Source: an uncultured Acidobacteriota bacterium
Lineage (GTDB): Bacteria > Acidobacteriota > JAAYUB01
Length of the DNA: 15,918 nucleotides
Assembly: GCA_937925645.1 (NCBI GenBank)
Contig: CALAMB010000073.1
Location: forward strand, 1 to 15,918
Direction of reading: 5' to 3'
Shown: positions 12,833 to 15,918 of the stretch, one piece after another
Layout: the number at the start of each line of letters is the position of its first letter
Position numbering within the stretch: position 1 is the first letter of the stretch
Translations under genes and position numbers: made by a program
The notes under the pieces: generated by a model
The model's database searches: none
Told to the model about the DNA's origin: nothing
What the model saw: the letters and a program-made list of their open reading frames with translations, nothing else

Positions 12833-14835
12833 AGCCGCGCTGGTACTGGCACCGGCTCGCCAAGATGTCCCCGCTGGAGATGATCCTGCGGGGACGCCAG
12901 CACCTGCGTCAGCAGCGCGACCTGCGGATCCACCAGCACCAGCCGCCGCGGCCGGCTGCGGTGACCGACACAAAACCCCGCCGGCCACCCGTGCCGGAGC
13001 CAGCCGAGCTGGCCCGCCAATTCCCCCGGTGGGAGTCCGACGCCGGACCGGTGCCGGCGCCGGGATGGGGGACGCTGCCCCTGTTCCGCCTGGGACCGTG
13101 GACGGTCTCCCCGGAGGTGGACTGGCACCGCGACTACCTGTCCGGCCGCTCGGCCCCCGCCGAGCCGGCCTGGCGGATCCCGTTCCGCGATCCCCGGGTG
13201 GTGGGCAACATCAAGTACATCTGGGAAATCAACCGCCTGCAGTTTCTCCTCCCCCTGGCGTTCCAAGGTTTCATGACCGGACGCCGGGAGGCAGCCGATG
13301 CCGTCAAGGCCTGCATCGGGCAGTGGCGGGCCGCCAATCCGCTGCTGCGCGGCGTGAACTGGACCAGCGCCCTGGAGGCCGGCATCCGCCTGGTTTCCTT
13401 TTTTTGGATCTATCTGTTCATCGGCCCGCTGCTGGAGGAGGATGACGGCTTCATGCGCGGGTTCCGGCAGTGCCTCTTCGAGCACTGCTGGTTCATCCGC
13501 CGCCATCACGCCTTCGGCTCCTCGGCCAACAACCATCTCATCGGCGAGCTGGCGGGGGTCTACCTTATCGGCCGGTTGCTCCCCTTTGCGCCCGAGATGG
13601 CCGGTTATGCCGACTGGGCCGGCCGGGCCCTGCGCCGGGCGGCCCGGCGGCAGATCGCCGCCGACGGCGTCAACCGCGAACAGGCCATCGCCTACCACTG
13701 CTTCAGCCTGGATTTCCTCCTGCTGGCCGGCTGGATGGGCGAGGCGGCGGGCGATCCGTTTCCGGCGGAGTACTGGGAGCGGCTCCGCCGCGGGGTCGCG
13801 TTTCTGCACGACATCGCCGACGGCGCCGGGAACTATCCCGCGTACGGCGATTCGGATTCGGGCCGGGCCTGGTGGTGGGGGGACGATGACGCGCGCTGCG
13901 TCGGCAACTACCGGTCCCTGGTCATCGGGAGCGGGCCGCCCTGGCTGCAGGCACGCGAGCCGTGCCTGAAATGGGCGCTGCTCGGAGCGTCGGCCACGGC
14001 CGCGCCGCCCTGTCCGCAGCCCGGCCTGCAGACGGCCCGGTACCCCGACGGCGGGTTTCTGATCGTCCGATCCGCCACGGGCGGACAGGCGCCCGACCTG
14101 CACCTGGTCTTTTTCGGGAACCCGCTGGGCCTGCCCCCGCTGAACGCGCACGGGCATGCCGACGCCCTGAGCGTGTGCTTGTCGCTGGACGGTGAGGCGT
14201 TCCTCATCGACCCGGGGACGTACGCCTATCATCTCCATCCCGAATGGCGCGACTATTTTCGGAGCACGGCCGCGCACAACGTCGTCCATTGCCCCGACGC
14301 CGAGCCCGTCCGGTGGCAGGGCCCCTTCCAGGCGCGCAGCCGCTACCGGGCGGAGCTGCGGCTCCTCCGCCGGGAGGACGACTGCGTGTGCGCGCAGGCA
14401 ACGCGGTCCCACGGCCGGCGCCGTTTTCGCTGGACGCGGGACCTGCACGTATTCGCCGCGGACGGCGTCGTGGGCCTGCGCGACCGGCTGCGCGAGCCGC
14501 CCGGGGTCGCGTATCGCCACTTCCACCTGGCGGACGGCTGCCAGGCGGACGTGCTGGCCGACGGCCGGATCGTGGAGATTCGCCGTCACGCGTTCTGTTA
14601 CTTGGTGTCGCCGGACCCGCCCGGCTGGCGCCTGTCGGCCGGGGAGCTCCAGCCGCGGCGCGGCTGGTACTCGCCCGGGTTTGACCGGCTGCAACCGGGC
14701 GTCACCGCCTGGGCCGGGATGCTCGACGCGGCCGACACGTTCCTGGTGACCAGCCGGGAGCGCTTGACGGCCGATGAAATTCTCCAGAGGTGCAGGGACA
14801 TTGGCGCCCGATTCGACAACGCCGTTACAGGGTAA
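12829..14835 (+). CDS. Heparinase II/III-family polysaccharide lyase-like protein
   Basis: The protein is 668 residues. An N-terminal (alpha/alpha) toroid region is suggested by GVNWTSALEAGIRLVSF (175-191), SSANNHLIGELAG (231-243), NREQAIAYHCFSLDF (282-296) and YGDSDSGRAWWWGDDD (339-354). The C-terminal heparinase II/III domain has the classic NAHGHADALS (439-448), DPGTYAYH (461-468) and YFRSTAAHNVV (476-486). Those histidine, asparagine and tyrosine residues are the ones used in uronate beta-elimination by the family. No signal peptide precedes MKPRWYWHRLAKMSP, so it appears cytoplasmic or exported by an unusual route. It lies next to the two-domain oxidoreductase with an ATGA overlap (12829-12832), which sets the start; an upstream ATG at 12799 would only add residues encoded within the previous gene. 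It may trim or edit the uronic-acid-containing polymer; activity is inferred. Confidence 0.92.
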   Translation: MKPRWYWHRLAKMSPLEMILRGRQHLRQQRDLRIHQHQPPRPAAVTDTKPRRPPVPEPAELARQFPRWESDAGPVPAPGWGTLPLFRLGPWTVSPEVDWHRDYLSGRSAPAEPAWRIPFRDPRVVGNIKYIWEINRLQFLLPLAFQGFMTGRREAADAVKACIGQWRAANPLLRGVNWTSALEAGIRLVSFFWIYLFIGPLLEEDDGFMRGFRQCLFEHCWFIRRHHAFGSSANNHLIGELAGVYLIGRLLPFAPEMAGYADWAGRALRRAARRQIAADGVNREQAIAYHCFSLDFLLLAGWMGEAAGDPFPAEYWERLRRGVAFLHDIADGAGNYPAYGDSDSGRAWWWGDDDARCVGNYRSLVIGSGPPWLQAREPCLKWALLGASATAAPPCPQPGLQTARYPDGGFLIVRSATGGQAPDLHLVFFGNPLGLPPLNAHGHADALSVCLSLDGEAFLIDPGTYAYHLHPEWRDYFRSTAAHNVVHCPDAEPVRWQGPFQARSRYRAELRLLRREDDCVCAQATRSHGRRRFRWTRDLHVFAADGVVGLRDRLREPPGVAYRHFHLADGCQADVLADGRIVEIRRHAFCYLVSPDPPGWRLSAGELQPRRGWYSPGFDRLQPGVTAWAGMLDAADTFLVTSRERLTADEILQRCRDIGARFDNAVTG

Positions 14836-15918
14836 GCGAATCCTGATCATCGTCCAGAACCTGCCGGTGCCCTTCGACCGGCGGGTCTGGCTGGAGGCGA
14901 CCACCCTGCGCCGGCTGGGGGCCGAGGTGACGGTGATCTGCCCCAAGGGGCGGCGCCAGCACCGGGAGTCCCGCCTCGAGCTGGAGGGCGTCCGGATCCG
15001 CCGCTATCGCGCGTTCCAGGCCTCCCGCAGCCCGGTCCTGTTCGCGCTCGAGTTCCTGTACTGCTGGCTGCGCACCTTCTGGATCAGCCTGGGCCTGTTC
15101 GCGCGGCGGCGGTTCCAGGTCATCCACGCCTGCAATCCGCCGGAGACGTATTTCCTGCTGGCCCGGTTCTACAAGCTGTTCGGTGTCCGCTTCGTGTTCG
15201 ACCACCACGACCTGTCGCCGGAGATGTACCTGGCCAAATACGACCGCCGGCCGGACCGGCTGTACCGGACGCTGCTGTTCCTCGAACGGTGCACGTTCCG
15301 GGCGGCGGACGGCGTCATCACCACCAACGAGTCGCACCGCCGGATCGCCCGGGAGCGGGGCGGGGTGGCGCCGGAGCGGGTGTTCGTCGTCCGCAGCGGA
15401 CCCGACCTGGACCGGTTGCGGAAGTACCCGCCCGACTCCGGATACAGGGAGGGGCGGGAGCACCTGGTCTGTTATCTCGGCGAGATGTGCGCCCAGGACG
15501 GGGTGGACATGCTGCTGCGCGCCGTCCGCTGTTTCGTTGAGGATCTGGGCCGGCGGGACACGCAGTTCATCCTCGTGGGCGGCGGACCGGAGCAGCCGGC
15601 GCTGGTGGCGTATGCCCGGGAGCTGGGGATCCAGGACCGGGTCCGCTTCACCGGGCGCGTGACCGATGAGGACCTCTGCCGCATCCTGTCCTCCGCGGAC
15701 GTGTGTGTCGACCCCGACCCGCCCAACGAGTGGTCGGACAAATCCACCATGAACAAGATCATGGAGTACATGTTCTTCCGGCAGCCCATCGTCGCCTTCG
15801 ACCTGGCCGAGAACCGGTTCAGCGCCGGGGAGGCCGCCGTGCTGGTCCGCGAGCACTCGGCGAAGGCGCTGGCCGCGGCGGTCGCCGCGCTGCTGGACGA
15901 CGAGCCGCGGCGGCGGCG
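14801..15918 (+). CDS. GT4-family glycosyltransferase with a TTG start (3' end outside the window)
   Basis: A frame open to the right edge encodes at least 372 residues. It has no ATG near its start; TTG at 14801, after AGAGG (14786-14790) and AGGGA (14794-14798), gives MAPDSTTPLQGKRILIIVQN, and the conserved region begins directly after it. It overlaps the lyase gene by 35 bp. Family features are LPVPFDRRVWLEA (21-33), HACNPPETYFLL (109-120), FDHHDLSPEMY (133-143), ILVGGGPE (257-264), VRFTGRV (281-287) and ADVCVDPDPPNEWSDKST (299-316). The EX7E first glutamate is replaced in DKSTMNKIMEYM, as in a known GT4 subgroup; E322 is kept. FDLAENRFSAGEAA (333-346) follows. It is nearly full length at the cut. 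It probably adds a sugar to the operon's repeat unit. Confidence 0.88.
   Translation, partial: MAPDSTTPLQGKRILIIVQNLPVPFDRRVWLEATTLRRLGAEVTVICPKGRRQHRESRLELEGVRIRRYRAFQASRSPVLFALEFLYCWLRTFWISLGLFARRRFQVIHACNPPETYFLLARFYKLFGVRFVFDHHDLSPEMYLAKYDRRPDRLYRTLLFLERCTFRAADGVITTNESHRRIARERGGVAPERVFVVRSGPDLDRLRKYPPDSGYREGREHLVCYLGEMCAQDGVDMLLRAVRCFVEDLGRRDTQFILVGGGPEQPALVAYARELGIQDRVRFTGRVTDEDLCRILSSADVCVDPDPPNEWSDKSTMNKIMEYMFFRQPIVAFDLAENRFSAGEAAVLVREHSAKALAAAVAALLDDEPRRR

Noticed and set aside
12673..14946. A 757-codon open frame on the minus strand opposite the heparinase gene
   Set aside because: The plus strand encodes a protein with complete family motifs. The antisense translation is rich in Arg, Gly, Pro, Ala and Gln with no recognisable domain, as expected from GC-rich codon bias on the other strand.

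Overview
The window is a GC-rich stretch of bacterial DNA with a short secreted-protein locus on the left and a long surface-polysaccharide operon filling most of the rest. The flippase, the O-antigen-ligase-family polymerase and the secreted calcium-repeat proteins point to a diderm bacterium. FG-GAP/VCBS-type repeat proteins and a dockerin-like SUMF1 protein are common in Acidobacteriota, Planctomycetota, Lentisphaerota and similar phyla. I cannot name the taxon from sequence alone.

Left region (1-2860). Two plus-strand genes encode exported proteins. The first (157-1182) is a SUMF1/formylglycine-generating-enzyme-fold protein with one dockerin-like calcium loop and without the catalytic cysteine pair. 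The second (1391-2803) has an unassigned beta-rich N-terminal domain followed by about six FG-GAP/VCBS-like repeats. Each gene is preceded by a copy of the same module, 1-94 and 1245-1338. The first 55 bp of the module are nearly identical between copies and contain a perfect 13-bp palindrome. The rest is diverged apart from an extended -10-like promoter box. The second gene ends at a strong rho-independent terminator, whose loop also holds the stop codon of the convergent glycosyltransferase gene.

Middle (2839-4301). A minus-strand GT4 glycosyltransferase gene is followed by a 260-bp divergent intergenic region. This region holds an AT-rich promoter island in otherwise GC-rich DNA and a leader hairpin with two competing 5' arms.

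Right region (4302-15918). Eight plus-strand genes lie head to tail with overlaps or a 7-bp gap, so they look like one transcript: Wzx-type flippase, Wzy/O-antigen-ligase-type polymerase, SAM methyltransferase, alkaline-phosphatase-superfamily phosphodiesterase, GT4 glycosyltransferase, a two-domain (MDR + Gfo/Idh/MocA) oxidoreductase, a heparinase II/III-type lyase, and a second GT4 gene. The last gene starts at a TTG inside the lyase gene and runs off the right edge. Together they suggest a Wzx/Wzy-dependent exopolysaccharide or O-antigen: glycosyltransferases build a lipid-linked repeat unit, the flippase exports it, the polymerase joins units, and the methyltransferase, phosphodiesterase, oxidoreductase and lyase modify sugars or process the chain. 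The initiating phosphoglycosyltransferase, chain-length control and outer-membrane export genes are not in the window and may lie to the right. The most notable points are the duplicated upstream module, the oxidoreductase-lyase-glycosyltransferase block, and the soluble phosphodiesterase inside the operon.
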